Assembly: GCA_020637295.1 (NCBI GenBank)
Contig: JACJWF010000002.1
Coordinates: forward strand, 434,001 to 498,000
Length of the DNA stretch: 64,000 nt
Source of the DNA: Acidimicrobiaceae bacterium
GTDB lineage: Bacteria > Actinomycetota > Acidimicrobiia > Acidimicrobiales > Ilumatobacteraceae
Direction: 5' to 3'
Shown one piece after another: positions 9,335 to 16,928 of this stretch (the first letter of the stretch is position 1; every line of letters starts with the position of its first letter). Both the position numbers and the translations under genes were made by a program. The notes under the pieces were generated by a model that had not been told where the DNA came from, searched no databases, and saw only the letters and a list, made by a program, of their open reading frames with translations.

Positions 9335-10732
9335 TCAGGATGGCACATGCCGTCGGGCGCGCCGCGAGTGGCGAACGACCACACCCACCAACCCGGCGGC
9401 CACCGCGACCCAACCGGCCACCGACCAGCCGGGCGATGGCTCCAGCGCAGCCCCCACCCTGGCCACCGTGGCCACCCACTGGGTGCCCACCTCGGCCGGC
9501 CAGAGCACCACGGCGTCGAGCGGCGCCGGGGCCAGCGCCGCGACGATGCCGGCCGGGATGCCGTAGAGCATCACGAACCCGGCCACGGGCACGGCGACCA
9601 GGTTGGCCACCAGCGACACCAGCGGCAGCCGCCCGAAGACGAGGGCACTGGGCACGGCCACGCCGGCTTGCGCCCCGAGGGTGACCCCCAGCGGAGCCGC
9701 CAACCACGACGGGCCCGGCAGCCGGGCAGCCAGCCAGGGACCCGCCACACAGACGCCCAGGGTGGCACCGACGGACAGCCAGAAGCCGACCGACCACACG
9801 AGCATCGGGTCCACCAGCACCAGCACGGCGACGGTGAGGCCCACCAAGCGCGGCGGCCGGGCATCGCGGCCGGTGAGGTAGGCCAGCGAGGCGAAGATCG
9901 CCATCACCCCGGCCCTCAGGACCGACGGCTCGAACCGGGTGACGGACATGAACCAGAGGATCAGCCCCACCGTGGCGGCCCACCGCGGCCACGGCCGCAG
10001 GCGCCGCAGCACCGGCCCGGCCGCAGCCAACAGGAACACCACGTTCTGGCCGGAGACGGCCGTGAGGTGCGACAACCCTGACGTGCGGAAGGCAGTGATC
10101 ATCGTGCCCGACTGGCGGGCGTCGTCGCCGATGACCAGGCCGGTGAACAGGGCCGCGTCGTCGGGCGACATGCGCCGCTCAGCGGCCGTGCGCAGGAGGC
10201 GGCGGACCCGGTTGCCCGCGCGTGCCACGGCATCACCCTCGGCGATGTCCGCCACCATGTCGATCTCCAGGCGACCCACCACGTGGCGGACGGCGTCGCG
10301 CCGGGCGCTGCCCGCAGGCGACGGTCGCCTGGTGCCGGCCAGGAACACCAGGTCCCCCTGCTCCCGGGTGGCCAGCTTGCGACGGACCTGGCCGTAGCAC
10401 CAGGCGTCGAAACGCTCCCCCTCGATCTCCACCGTCACCCGCACCGCACCGCCGAACGGGGTGGGATCCGAGGCCAGTTCTGCCCAGCCGCGGTAGGCGC
10501 CGAGGTGGCGCGGCACCGCCGACGCCCATGCCTGCTCCCCACGGACGACTCCGGCGGCACTGAGCAGCACGACGACGCCGAGCAGCACGCCGGGAGCCCG
10601 GCAGACCCACAGCAGGATCACGGCCATGGCGGCCGCCGGCCAGCCCTGCCAGACGGCCAGCGTGACGGCTGCAGCACCGGCCAGCACGTGCGCATCCGTG
10701 ACGGCGGCATGCTGCCCGCGGCGGCCACCCAC
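9335..10732 (-). CDS. comEC: ComEC/Rec2 family DNA-uptake channel, competence domain only
   Basis: 465 residues with many hydrophobic helices. The N-terminal part (AVWQGWPAAAMAVILLW, then a soluble OB-like stretch with GERFDAWCYGQVRRKL) resembles the DUF4131 region. The core SGLSHLTAVSGQNVVFLL is the hallmark of the competence domain, followed by RAGVMAIFASLAYLTGR. The C-terminal metallo-beta-lactamase-like domain of full ComEC is absent: the protein ends about 25 residues after the last helix. It would carry single-stranded DNA through the membrane. GTG 10732 is the best start because earlier codons would run through the divergent gene. Downstream holA follows in 7 nt; comEA is separated by a gene on the other strand. 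Confidence 0.9.
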   Translation of the reverse strand: MGGRRGQHAAVTDAHVLAGAAAVTLAVWQGWPAAAMAVILLWVCRAPGVLLGVVVLLSAAGVVRGEQAWASAVPRHLGAYRGWAELASDPTPFGGAVRVTVEIEGERFDAWCYGQVRRKLATREQGDLVFLAGTRRPSPAGSARRDAVRHVVGRLEIDMVADIAEGDAVARAGNRVRRLLRTAAERRMSPDDAALFTGLVIGDDARQSGTMITAFRTSGLSHLTAVSGQNVVFLLAAAGPVLRRLRPWPRWAATVGLILWFMSVTRFEPSVLRAGVMAIFASLAYLTGRDARPPRLVGLTVAVLVLVDPMLVWSVGFWLSVGATLGVCVAGPWLAARLPGPSWLAAPLGVTLGAQAGVAVPSALVFGRLPLVSLVANLVAVPVAGFVMLYGIPAGIVAALAPAPLDAVVLWPAEVGTQWVATVARVGAALEPSPGWSVAGWVAVAAGLVGVVVRHSRRARRHVPS

Positions 10733-10736
10733 CCCG

Positions 10737-10742
10737 TACGCT
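10737..10742 (+). promoter_or_regulatory. -10 hexamer TACGCT
   Basis: TACGCT ends 6 nt before GTG 10749 of the downstream membrane protein gene, predicting a leaderless transcript. The comEC start lies only 16 bp from that GTG on the opposite strand. Confidence 0.45.
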
Positions 10743-10748
10743 CGTGCC

Positions 10749-11339
10749 GTGCCGCAGCGACCCACCGACGATGCCTGGGACGACGTCGATCCGTGGGCGA
10801 TGGTGGCCGCCGCCGATGCCGCTGCCGCGGCACCTGCGGCACCTGGGGCCCCTGGGGCCCTTGCGGCCTCGCCCGGCCCGGCGGCTGCCGCCCACCACGA
10901 AGCCCCCGTGCTCACCGGCCACCGCCCGGTGCCCGCGGGCCCTCGCGCCTACCGGGGGCGGATCCGCTCGCTGGGCCCACTGGCCGGCCTGTTGCCGGCA
11001 GCGGTGCTCGGCGGCCTGGGGCTGGTGCTGCACCGCGGCAGCACCTCGGCGGCCCGAGGGATCGGCGGCTTCGCCCTCGCCGTCCTTGCCGCGCCGGGCC
11101 TGCTGGTGGCTGGTGTGCCCCTGCGTGGCGGGGCGGGGCTGTACGCCGTGGCGGCAGCGGGCAGCGCCCTGCTGTGGATGCTGCTCGGCGCCATTGCGGC
11201 GCGGCGGGCGACGCGCAGCCCGGTGGCCACCTGGCGGGACTTCTGGCGGGAGTGGCTGTGGCTGGCGCTGGCCGTGTGGGTGGGCGTGGGCCTGTCGCTG
11301 GTGGCCGCCAACTTCCTGCTCGGTCGCCCGGCGCTCTGA
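10749..11339 (+). CDS. Membrane protein of unknown function between comEC and comEA
   Basis: 196 residues, unrecognised. The first 35 residues are acidic (PTDDAWDDVDPWAMVAAAD), followed by an alanine/proline-rich linker. Then come four hydrophobic segments (LGPLAGLLPAAVLGGLGLVL, GFALAVLAAPGLLVAGVPL, LYAVAAAGSALLWMLLGAIA and WLALAVWVGVGLSLVAANFL). It is transcribed against comEC and comEA, which it separates. GTG 10749 is chosen because a -10 hexamer lies 6 nt upstream; no ribosome binding site is visible. No function can be inferred. Confidence 0.68.
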   Translation: MPQRPTDDAWDDVDPWAMVAAADAAAAAPAAPGAPGALAASPGPAAAAHHEAPVLTGHRPVPAGPRAYRGRIRSLGPLAGLLPAAVLGGLGLVLHRGSTSAARGIGGFALAVLAAPGLLVAGVPLRGGAGLYAVAAAGSALLWMLLGAIAARRATRSPVATWRDFWREWLWLALAVWVGVGLSLVAANFLLGRPAL

Positions 11340-11354
11340 GGCGACTGGACGCGC

Positions 11355-12116
11355 TCATACGGTGACCAGCCCGCGCAGCGCTTCCAGCTTCGCCGGCCCG
11401 ATGCCGCGCACGTCGGCCAACTGGTCCACGGAGGAGAACGGCCCGTTGGCGTCGCGATGGGCGATGATGGCTGCCGCCGTCGACGGACCCACGCCGGGCA
11501 AGGCGTCCAACTCGTCGGCCGTCGCCGTGTTGATGTTCACCGGGCCCGCCGTGGATGGGTCGCCACCGCCACCCGAACCGGCGCCTGAACCACCACCTGG
11601 ACCGGCGCCACCCGTACCGGCCACCACCTCGGGCACGGCCTGCCCCACCGCCGGCACGAACAGGCGCTCGCCGTCATGCACCAGTGCCGCGAGGTTCACC
11701 ACGTCGTTGTCCGCCGCAGCAGTGACCCCGCCAGCGGCCGCGAGCGCGTCCACCACGCGCGCCCCCTCCGGGAGGCGGTAGACCCCCGGCACGTTGACCG
11801 CCCCGGCGACGTGCACCACGACCTCCGGGGCCACGGTGCGCTCGGTGCTGTCCGGCGCAGTGGACGAGGGAACCACGCCGGCGTCGGGCAGCACGGTGGC
11901 AACGACGGTGGGCGTACCGCCGGCCCCTGGGGCGTACGGCAGCGTGGACTCCGTGGTGGCCGCCGGCGGGCGGACCAGCCAGTAGGCCCCAGCCAGCACG
12001 GCCAGCATCGCCGACGCGCCGGCCACCAGCCGGCCGACACCCACCCACTGCACCCACTGGCGCAGGTGCTCGCCGAGCGGCCGGCGCGGAAGTGGACGGT
12101 CCGGCAGATCGCTCAC
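11355..12116 (-). CDS. comEA: ComEA-like DNA-binding protein (SLBB plus helix-hairpin-helix)
   Basis: 253 residues: an N-terminal cytoplasmic stretch, one membrane anchor (LVAGASAMLAVLAGAYWLV), an SLBB domain (VVVHVAGAVNVPGVYRLPEG), a glycine-rich linker and a C-terminal tandem helix-hairpin-helix (VNINTATADELDALPGVG, then VRGIGPAKLEALRGLV). It binds incoming double-stranded DNA at the outer face and passes it to ComEC. The start is decided by the ribosome binding site: GGAGG lies 5 nt before GTG 12116, whereas the adjacent GTG is only 2 nt away and the upstream ATGs have none. With comEC it suggests a DNA-uptake apparatus. Confidence 0.92.
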   Translation of the reverse strand: MSDLPDRPLPRRPLGEHLRQWVQWVGVGRLVAGASAMLAVLAGAYWLVRPPAATTESTLPYAPGAGGTPTVVATVLPDAGVVPSSTAPDSTERTVAPEVVVHVAGAVNVPGVYRLPEGARVVDALAAAGGVTAAADNDVVNLAALVHDGERLFVPAVGQAVPEVVAGTGGAGPGGGSGAGSGGGGDPSTAGPVNINTATADELDALPGVGPSTAAAIIAHRDANGPFSSVDQLADVRGIGPAKLEALRGLVTV

Positions 12117-12238
12117 CACAGCCTCCCTCAAGGTACGGGCGCGCACGCCCATCACGGACTTGGGGAAGCACCGCCGACCATATCGGCCGCAGCGAGCATC
12201 ACCACCCGGCTGTCACCCCCGGGGATCGGGCTGCCGGC

Positions 12239-12580
12239 TCAGGAGGCGATGCGCTCGGCGAGGTCGTCGCGCACCGCGGTGGCCAGCTGGCGCCGCGCCA
12301 CCCAGTCCGCCTCGATCTCCAGCGGGATCCGCAGGTACGCACCACGATGGCCCTTGCGGCGGAACCGCCAGGCGGCGTAGCTGGCCAGGTACCGGACGGC
12401 GAAGCCGACGGCGCCGTAGCGGCGCCACTGGCGGACGTGCACCAACTCGTGGCGCAGCAGGTACGGGGTGGCCTTGCCTTCGCGCACGATGACCAGCGAA
12501 CCCAGGGTGATGCCGTCGGCGCCGCTGGGGACCGGGCCACCTTCCCAGAGGCGGTAGCCATCTCGCTGCTCGATCGACAT
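12239..12580 (-). CDS. Small HExxH zinc-peptidase-like protein
   Basis: 113 residues. The centre reads YLLRHELVHVRQWRRYG, an HExxH zinc-binding motif in a helix, followed by YLASYAAWRF and by EIEADWVARRQL, where a glutamate could be the third ligand as in DUF4157/M48-type minimal zincins. There is no signal peptide and only one mildly hydrophobic stretch. Function is unknown; a minimal protease or an inactive relative are both possible. ATG 12580 is preceded by a -10 hexamer (TAGGCT, 7 nt), so it has its own leaderless promoter downstream of the palindrome that closes the acyltransferase gene. Confidence 0.7.
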   Translation of the reverse strand: MSIEQRDGYRLWEGGPVPSGADGITLGSLVIVREGKATPYLLRHELVHVRQWRRYGAVGFAVRYLASYAAWRFRRKGHRGAYLRIPLEIEADWVARRQLATAVRDDLAERIAS

Positions 12581-12587
12581 CAGCCCA

Positions 12588-12593
12588 AGCCTA
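12588..12593 (-). promoter_or_regulatory. -10 hexamer TAGGCT of the HExxH gene
   Basis: TAGGCT ends exactly 7 nt before ATG 12580 with no ribosome binding site between, the leaderless arrangement seen repeatedly in this window. Confidence 0.5.
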
Positions 12594-12624
12594 CCCCGCC
12601 CCGCCCCACCCCCGAACCGGCCCG

Positions 12625-12668
12625 GTCGGAGGGTTTCGTGCTCACCTCCGAGCACGAAACCCTCCGAC
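12625..12668. repeat. Dispersed palindromic repeat, copy 1 (minus orientation)
   Basis: A perfect 19-bp inverted repeat (GTCGGAGGGTTTCGTGCTC and its complement) around a 6-nt loop. It abuts the stop codon of the acyltransferase gene. Read on the minus strand the loop region contains GGAGGTGA, as in copy 2, so this copy is inverted relative to copies 2 and 3. Probable terminator and member of a REP-like family. Confidence 0.85.
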
Positions 12669-13582
12669 TAGTACCCCGGGTCGCTGGGCCAGTTGGGCTG
12701 GAAGAGGTGCCACTGCTCGGGGGCGCGGCGGATCAGGAACTCCAGCTCGTGGGCCAGCAACTGGGTGATCCGGGCGACGTCCTCGCGCAGGCCACCCAGG
12801 CGGGTCATCGGCAACGGGGGCCGAACGACGGCATGGTGGCCGTTGGTCCGTTGGGTGAAGTAGACACCCACCGGCAGGATCGGGGCGCCGGTTCGCAACG
12901 CCATCGTCGCCGGCCCTGCCGGCAACGTGGTGCGCTCGCCGAAGAACTCCACCTCCACCCCATGGCGGTCGATGTCCCGGTCGCACAGCAGGCAGACGAT
13001 CTCGTTCGCCCGCAGGGCAGCCAGCACCGCAGCACCGGCCTTCGGCCCGGTGGGCACGACGGTCATCCCCAACTCCTGGCGGAGCTCGGCGAACCACTCG
13101 AACAGCTCCGGCGGCTGCAACGCCTCCACCACCACGGTGAGCTTGTAGCCCTGGTCGGTCATCCACCGCCCGGCCCACTCCCACCCGCCGAGGTGCGGCA
13201 GGGCGAAGATGCACCCCTTGCCCTGCTCCAGCGCGGCCGGGATGAGGTCGAAGCCGTCCACGGAGAACGTGCGGTCCACCGTGCGGGCGCTCAGCGACGG
13301 CAGGCGGAAGCTCTCCATGTAGTAGCGGGCGTAGCTGTCGAACGCCTGCTGCACCGCCAGCCGCAGTGCCGTGCCCTGCAGCCTGGGGTTCACCCGGCGG
13401 AGGTGGCGGGCGATCATCTCCCGCCGGGCCTGGTTGGCGAAGCTGGCGGTGAACCCCAACGACGACGCTGCGGCCTGGGCGACCGCCGACGGCATCAGCC
13501 GAGACGCCAGCGAGCCGAAGCGGTACGCACCCATCGTGGCTGCGTCGAGCAGCTTGCTGCGCTCCGGTTCGGCCTCAGGCAC
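12668..13582 (-). CDS. patA: Phosphatidylinositol mannoside acyltransferase (PatA/LpxL family)
   Basis: 304 residues. The catalytic HX4E motif of the lysophospholipid acyltransferase (HtrB/LpxL) family is in LPHLGGWEWAGRW. LCDRDIDRHGVEVEFFG and the C-terminal WHLFQPNWPSDPGY resemble mycobacterial PatA, which acylates the 6-position of mannose in PIM. Membrane-associated by an amphipathic N-terminus rather than a clear helix. GTG start, 17 nt after the stop of the CDP-alcohol phosphatidyltransferase gene; the same pgsA-patA order is conserved in mycobacteria, where pimA follows. Here pimA is about 14 kb away. The stop codon borders palindrome copy 1. Confidence 0.9.
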   Translation of the reverse strand: MPEAEPERSKLLDAATMGAYRFGSLASRLMPSAVAQAAASSLGFTASFANQARREMIARHLRRVNPRLQGTALRLAVQQAFDSYARYYMESFRLPSLSARTVDRTFSVDGFDLIPAALEQGKGCIFALPHLGGWEWAGRWMTDQGYKLTVVVEALQPPELFEWFAELRQELGMTVVPTGPKAGAAVLAALRANEIVCLLCDRDIDRHGVEVEFFGERTTLPAGPATMALRTGAPILPVGVYFTQRTNGHHAVVRPPLPMTRLGGLREDVARITQLLAHELEFLIRRAPEQWHLFQPNWPSDPGY

Positions 13583-13599
13583 CTGGGCCGCCTGGCGTG

Positions 13600-14319
13600 T
13601 CAGTCACGCCGCGCGGCCCGCGCCGTGCGGGTGGTGCGGCCGGCCCGAGCGATGCGGGTGCGGCGACGCTGGCTGCGCACCTCGCGGCGGGTCTCGCGCT
13701 TCGCCCTGCGCAACTCGATGCGGGCAGCGGTGACCGGCGCGACTGCGGCCTGCCGCCAGACCTTGACGAACCGCTGCACGGCGGTGATGGCGGTGAGCGC
13801 CAGCATCAGCCAGAGCACCGGGATGAGCAGCACGGGGATGAGCAGACCGACGCACAGCGCGATGATCCGCTCCGCACGCTCCATCAGGCCGCCCTTGGCC
13901 TCCAGCCCGAGCGACTCCGCCTTGGCCCGCATGTAGCTGATGACGGAGCTGAGGGCCATGACTCCGAACGGGAGGATGGCCATGTGGGCGGACTCCGTGG
14001 AGGCCAGGTGCCACGCCACGCCACCGAACAAGAGGGCATCGGCGAAGCGGTCGATCGTCGAGTCGAAGAAGGCGCCACGCTGGCTGGACGAGTTGCTGGC
14101 CTTGGCCAGCGCACCGTCCAGCAGGTCGGGAAGGGCCGCCAGGATGACCAGCCCCAGCCCCAGCCGCAGCTGGCCGAACCCGATGGCCACGGCTGCGCCG
14201 ACCGCCACCAGCAAGCCGACGACCGTGAGGTGGTCCGGCGTCAGCCCGGTGCGGCGAAGGCCGTTGCCCAACGGCTTGACCGCCTTGTCCACCGGGGTGC
14301 GGAACTTGCCGTCGAACAT
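13600..14319 (-). CDS. pgsA1: CDP-alcohol phosphatidyltransferase, probable phosphatidylinositol phosphate synthase
   Basis: 239 residues with about six helices. The family signature is readable as DLLDGALAK then RGAFFDSTIDRFAD, i.e. D-x2-D-G-x2-A-K...G-x3-D-x3-D, with lysine where arginine is usual. It would join CDP-diacylglycerol to inositol phosphate, the first step toward PIMs; this specificity rests on the adjacent PatA-type acyltransferase and on mycobacterial synteny. The last 35 residues are strongly arginine-rich (RREVRSQRRRTRIARAGR), longer than usual. ATG 14319 has a TAGCCT hexamer 7 nt upstream, so the pgsA-patA unit probably has a leaderless mRNA. Confidence 0.88.
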   Translation of the reverse strand: MFDGKFRTPVDKAVKPLGNGLRRTGLTPDHLTVVGLLVAVGAAVAIGFGQLRLGLGLVILAALPDLLDGALAKASNSSSQRGAFFDSTIDRFADALLFGGVAWHLASTESAHMAILPFGVMALSSVISYMRAKAESLGLEAKGGLMERAERIIALCVGLLIPVLLIPVLWLMLALTAITAVQRFVKVWRQAAVAPVTAARIELRRAKRETRREVRSQRRRTRIARAGRTTRTARAARRD

Positions 14320-14326
14320 CGGTGCA

Positions 14327-14332
14327 AGGCTA
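14327..14332 (-). promoter_or_regulatory. -10 hexamer TAGCCT of pgsA1
   Basis: TAGCCT ends 7 nt before ATG 14319. Same hexamer and spacing as ruvC and the thioredoxin gene. Confidence 0.5.
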
Positions 14333-14394
14333 CTCCGCGGAAGCAGCGGCGACTCGCCGTTCCCACGGGCACCGACACGCGCGACGATGGGTCC

Positions 14395-14697
14395 ATGAGC
14401 AGCACCTCACCCTCCGACCTGGCGGTCGCCTTCCGGTCGCTGCCCCGCCGCCTCCACGAGGCCAGGGGTGATGCCCCGGACGACGTGACCGGCGGGCCGA
14501 CCGCCGAACTGGACCGCACCATTGCCCGCGCCGCCCGCCTGCTGGGCACCACCGGCGGACCCGAGGAGGTGGCCGACGCCATCGACGCTCGCCACCCGGA
14601 GGACTGGGACGAGGCCGTCCTGGACGAGCTTCGCACCATCGCCATGGAGGCCGGGCGGGTGCTGCGCCACATCGCCGGACTCACCGAGGGCGGCTGA
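14395..14697 (+). CDS. Small hypothetical protein
   Basis: 100 residues, unrecognised. Mostly helical and charged: AVAFRSLPRRLHEARGD, an acidic middle, then LDELRTIAMEAGRVLRHIAGL. No signal peptide, membrane segment or cysteine. ATG 14395 is preceded at 6 nt by GACGAT, an imperfect version of the local -10 hexamer, and has no ribosome binding site. It is divergent from pgsA1 across 75 bp. No function inferred. Confidence 0.62.
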   Translation: MSSTSPSDLAVAFRSLPRRLHEARGDAPDDVTGGPTAELDRTIARAARLLGTTGGPEEVADAIDARHPEDWDEAVLDELRTIAMEAGRVLRHIAGLTEGG

Positions 14698-14790
14698 CTC
14701 CCCACACTCCGTTCCCTACGGTGTAATCCACCGGCCGTGGTCGTCGTTGAACCGGTCAGCGGACACGACACGACCTCGACAAGGAGCACC

Positions 14791-15480
14791 ATGAACCGAC
14801 TGACCCGACTGGCCGCCGCCACCGCTGCGGCCGCACTCACCCTCGGCCTCGCCGCCCCGGGTACCCATGCCGAGGATGCGCCCCCTGCACTCCCGGTCGC
14901 CGCCCGGCTGGGCTGCCGCTCCGTCGTGGTGGACGGCCACCTCCAGGCCGCCTGCCAGTGGCGTGTCGCTGCCACCGAGTTCGGCGGGGTGGAACTCTGG
15001 CGGGGCACCGGCCAGAACGGCGAACTGGAGCGGGTGAAGGTCTTCGAGACCGAGGACCACTCCGTCACCCGCTACGTGGACAGCGGCATCGACTTCGGCA
15101 CGCGCTACGGCTACGTCCTGATCGTGCTCGGCCCCGACGGCAATGCCCGCGCCCGCAGCAACGTCGCCGGCGTGGGCAAGATGCCGCCGCCGGAGGTGCT
15201 CAGCCTCGCCTGCGCACGTGCCGAGGAGCGGACGATCCACTGCGAGTGGGGCGCCCCCACCAACTCGGCCGCAGCCACCATCACGCTGTGGGGCATCGCC
15301 AACAACAGCCCCCGCCGGGCGCTGACCACCCAGACACCCGCCGGTGCGGGCAGCTTCGACCTCGACGTGCCCACCGGCACCTGGACGATCCACCTCGCGG
15401 TCGTCGCCACCGACGCCGACGGCAAGGTGGTGGGCAAGAGCCCAGCCGTCGTCATCCGCCTGGCCCGGCCGCGCCGCTGA
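14791..15480 (+). CDS. Secreted protein with fibronectin III-like repeats
   Basis: 229 residues. A Sec signal peptide is clear (RLTRLAAATAAAALTLGLAA, cleavage near THA-ED). The mature part looks like two beta-sandwich units: one around VELWRGTGQNGELERVKVF, the other around ITLWGIANNSPRRAL. Both share a cysteine early on (RLGCRSVVV, SLACARAEE) and another before a tryptophan (ACQW, HCEW), so each may hold one disulfide. ATG 14791 follows AAGGAG by 4 nt, a good ribosome binding site. It lies upstream of the ECF sigma factor gene on the same strand. Function unknown; an extracytoplasmic binding protein is a guess. Confidence 0.72.
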   Translation: MNRLTRLAAATAAAALTLGLAAPGTHAEDAPPALPVAARLGCRSVVVDGHLQAACQWRVAATEFGGVELWRGTGQNGELERVKVFETEDHSVTRYVDSGIDFGTRYGYVLIVLGPDGNARARSNVAGVGKMPPPEVLSLACARAEERTIHCEWGAPTNSAAATITLWGIANNSPRRALTTQTPAGAGSFDLDVPTGTWTIHLAVVATDADGKVVGKSPAVVIRLARPRR

Positions 15481-15553
15481 CCCTGTGCACTCGGCGGCCG
15501 CCCCGCGGCACGACGCCGTCACCTTCGTCCCACGAGGTGCAAACCTGAGGGCG

Positions 15554-16126
15554 ATGCACGACCTGAGCGAGATCGGCGAGCGGTCGCTCGTCGATCTCGC
15601 GCGTCGCGACCGCGACGCGTTCGCCGAGTTGTACCGCCGGAACGTCCAGGCCGTGCATGCGTTCGCCCGGCGGCGCACCGGTGCCGCGGCCGACGCCGAG
15701 GACATCACCGCGGTCACCTTCGAGCGGGCCCTGCGGTCGCTCCACCGCTTCGACCCCGCCCGAGGCAGCTTCGTGGCCTGGCTGTACCGGATCGCCACCA
15801 ACGAGATCATCGACCAGGCTCGCCGCCGGCAGCGCCGCAACACGCCGCGCAACCAGGCCATCCTGCGCGCGGTGGTCGCCGGGGAGGAAGCCGACCCGCC
15901 GGATGCGGCGTTCACCGCCGGCACCGAAGGCGACGGCGAACTGCTCGCGGCGCTGAACACCCTCAACGACCGCTACAACACCGTGCTGTCGCTGCGTTTC
16001 ATCGCCGGGCTGGAGGTGGCCGACGTGGCCGCCCACCTCGGCATCACGGCCGGCAACTGCGCCGTGCTCACGCACCGAGCCCTTGCCGCCCTGCGGCGCC
16101 AACTGGAGAAGGGGCAAGCCTCATGA
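15554..16126 (+). CDS. ECF-type RNA polymerase sigma factor
   Basis: 190 residues. Region 2 is AFAELYRRNVQAVHAFARRR followed by AEDITAVTFERALRSL and the tryptophan-containing FVAWLYRIATNEIIDQARRR. Region 4 is TVLSLRFIAGLEVADVAAHL followed by VLTHRALAALRRQL. No sigma-1.1 or region 3, so it is group 4 (ECF). ATG 15554 is preceded by GAGGG. The next gene starts in an ATGA overlap and encodes a one-helix membrane protein, the usual position of an anti-sigma factor. Target promoters are unknown. Confidence 0.93.
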   Translation: MHDLSEIGERSLVDLARRDRDAFAELYRRNVQAVHAFARRRTGAAADAEDITAVTFERALRSLHRFDPARGSFVAWLYRIATNEIIDQARRRQRRNTPRNQAILRAVVAGEEADPPDAAFTAGTEGDGELLAALNTLNDRYNTVLSLRFIAGLEVADVAAHLGITAGNCAVLTHRALAALRRQLEKGQAS

Positions 16127-16896
16127 ACGACGATCTCGAACGCCGCCTCGAGCAGGCCGGCAGGCGTGCCGTGCCGCTCCTCGGCGCCGACCGGGTGGAC
16201 GACATCGCCCGCCGCCTCGATGCTCGGCCCGGGCACCGCCGCGCCATTCCCTGGGCCGCGGCCGCAGCCGCCGCAGCCGTGCTGATCGTGGTCGGGGTCG
16301 CCGTCGCCTTCCGACGCGACGGCGGCGGCACGCTCCAGCCGGTGAGCCCGCCGATGGACACGGCCACGCCGACATCCCCGCCTCCGACGTCGACCACCAC
16401 ATCGGCCGGCAGCCTGGTCACCGTCCCGGCCGCCACCACCGCAGTGCCGCAGGGGCAGGCCACCACGGTGCCGCCCGGCGGGCCGACGTCCACCACCCAG
16501 CCGGGCACATCCGGCGGGGGCACACAGCCCGCGACCACCCCACCCACGGCGCCAACCACGACCAGCCCTCCGACGGCCCCGCCCACCACGGCACCACCGG
16601 TGATTCCTGCCCCCAGCTTCACGGTGGGTGTGCAACGCATCGGCGACCGGTTGGTGTTCACCTGGCCGCCGTACGGCGGCAGCGACGGCACCCAGTTCGT
16701 GCTGGTGCGGGTGACAGCGGCGGGCCTGCAGCACTGGCCGGTGGACCCGACGCGGGTGGCCCGGGTGGTGCCCGACATCGGCGCCACCCGCACCACCATC
16801 GACAAGCCCGACACCACCCGCGCCGCGTGGCAACTCGTGGTGGTGGGGGCCGATCGTCAGGTGGTGGCCATCAGCCAGGTGGTGTTCAGCAACTGA
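16123..16896 (+). CDS. Membrane protein coupled to the ECF sigma factor, candidate anti-sigma factor
   Basis: 257 residues: a 45-residue cytoplasmic part (DDLERRLEQAGRRAVPLLG), one transmembrane helix (AAAAAAAVLIVVGVAVAF), a roughly 90-residue Thr/Pro-rich extracytoplasmic linker, and a C-terminal beta domain (FTVGVQRIGDRLVFTWPPYG). The cytoplasmic part has neither histidines nor cysteines of the zinc anti-sigma motif, so if it restrains the sigma factor it does so by a different fold. The position and ATGA coupling are the evidence for that role; the sequence alone does not show it. A hairpin follows at 16900-16920. Confidence 0.7.
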   Translation: MNDDLERRLEQAGRRAVPLLGADRVDDIARRLDARPGHRRAIPWAAAAAAAAVLIVVGVAVAFRRDGGGTLQPVSPPMDTATPTSPPPTSTTTSAGSLVTVPAATTAVPQGQATTVPPGGPTSTTQPGTSGGGTQPATTPPTAPTTTSPPTAPPTTAPPVIPAPSFTVGVQRIGDRLVFTWPPYGGSDGTQFVLVRVTAAGLQHWPVDPTRVARVVPDIGATRTTIDKPDTTRAAWQLVVVGADRQVVAISQVVFSN

Positions 16897-16899
16897 CCG

Positions 16900-16920
16900 T
16901 GGCCGGCCGAGCGCCGGCCA
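16900..16920. terminator. GC-rich hairpin between convergent genes
   Basis: Perfect 8-bp stem TGGCCGGC/GCCGGCCA with a CGAGC loop, 3 nt after the stop codon on the + strand and just before the end of the opposite gene. No T-run, so a bidirectional intrinsic-like or processing hairpin is possible. Confidence 0.5.
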
Positions 16921-16928
16921 GCCGGGGG

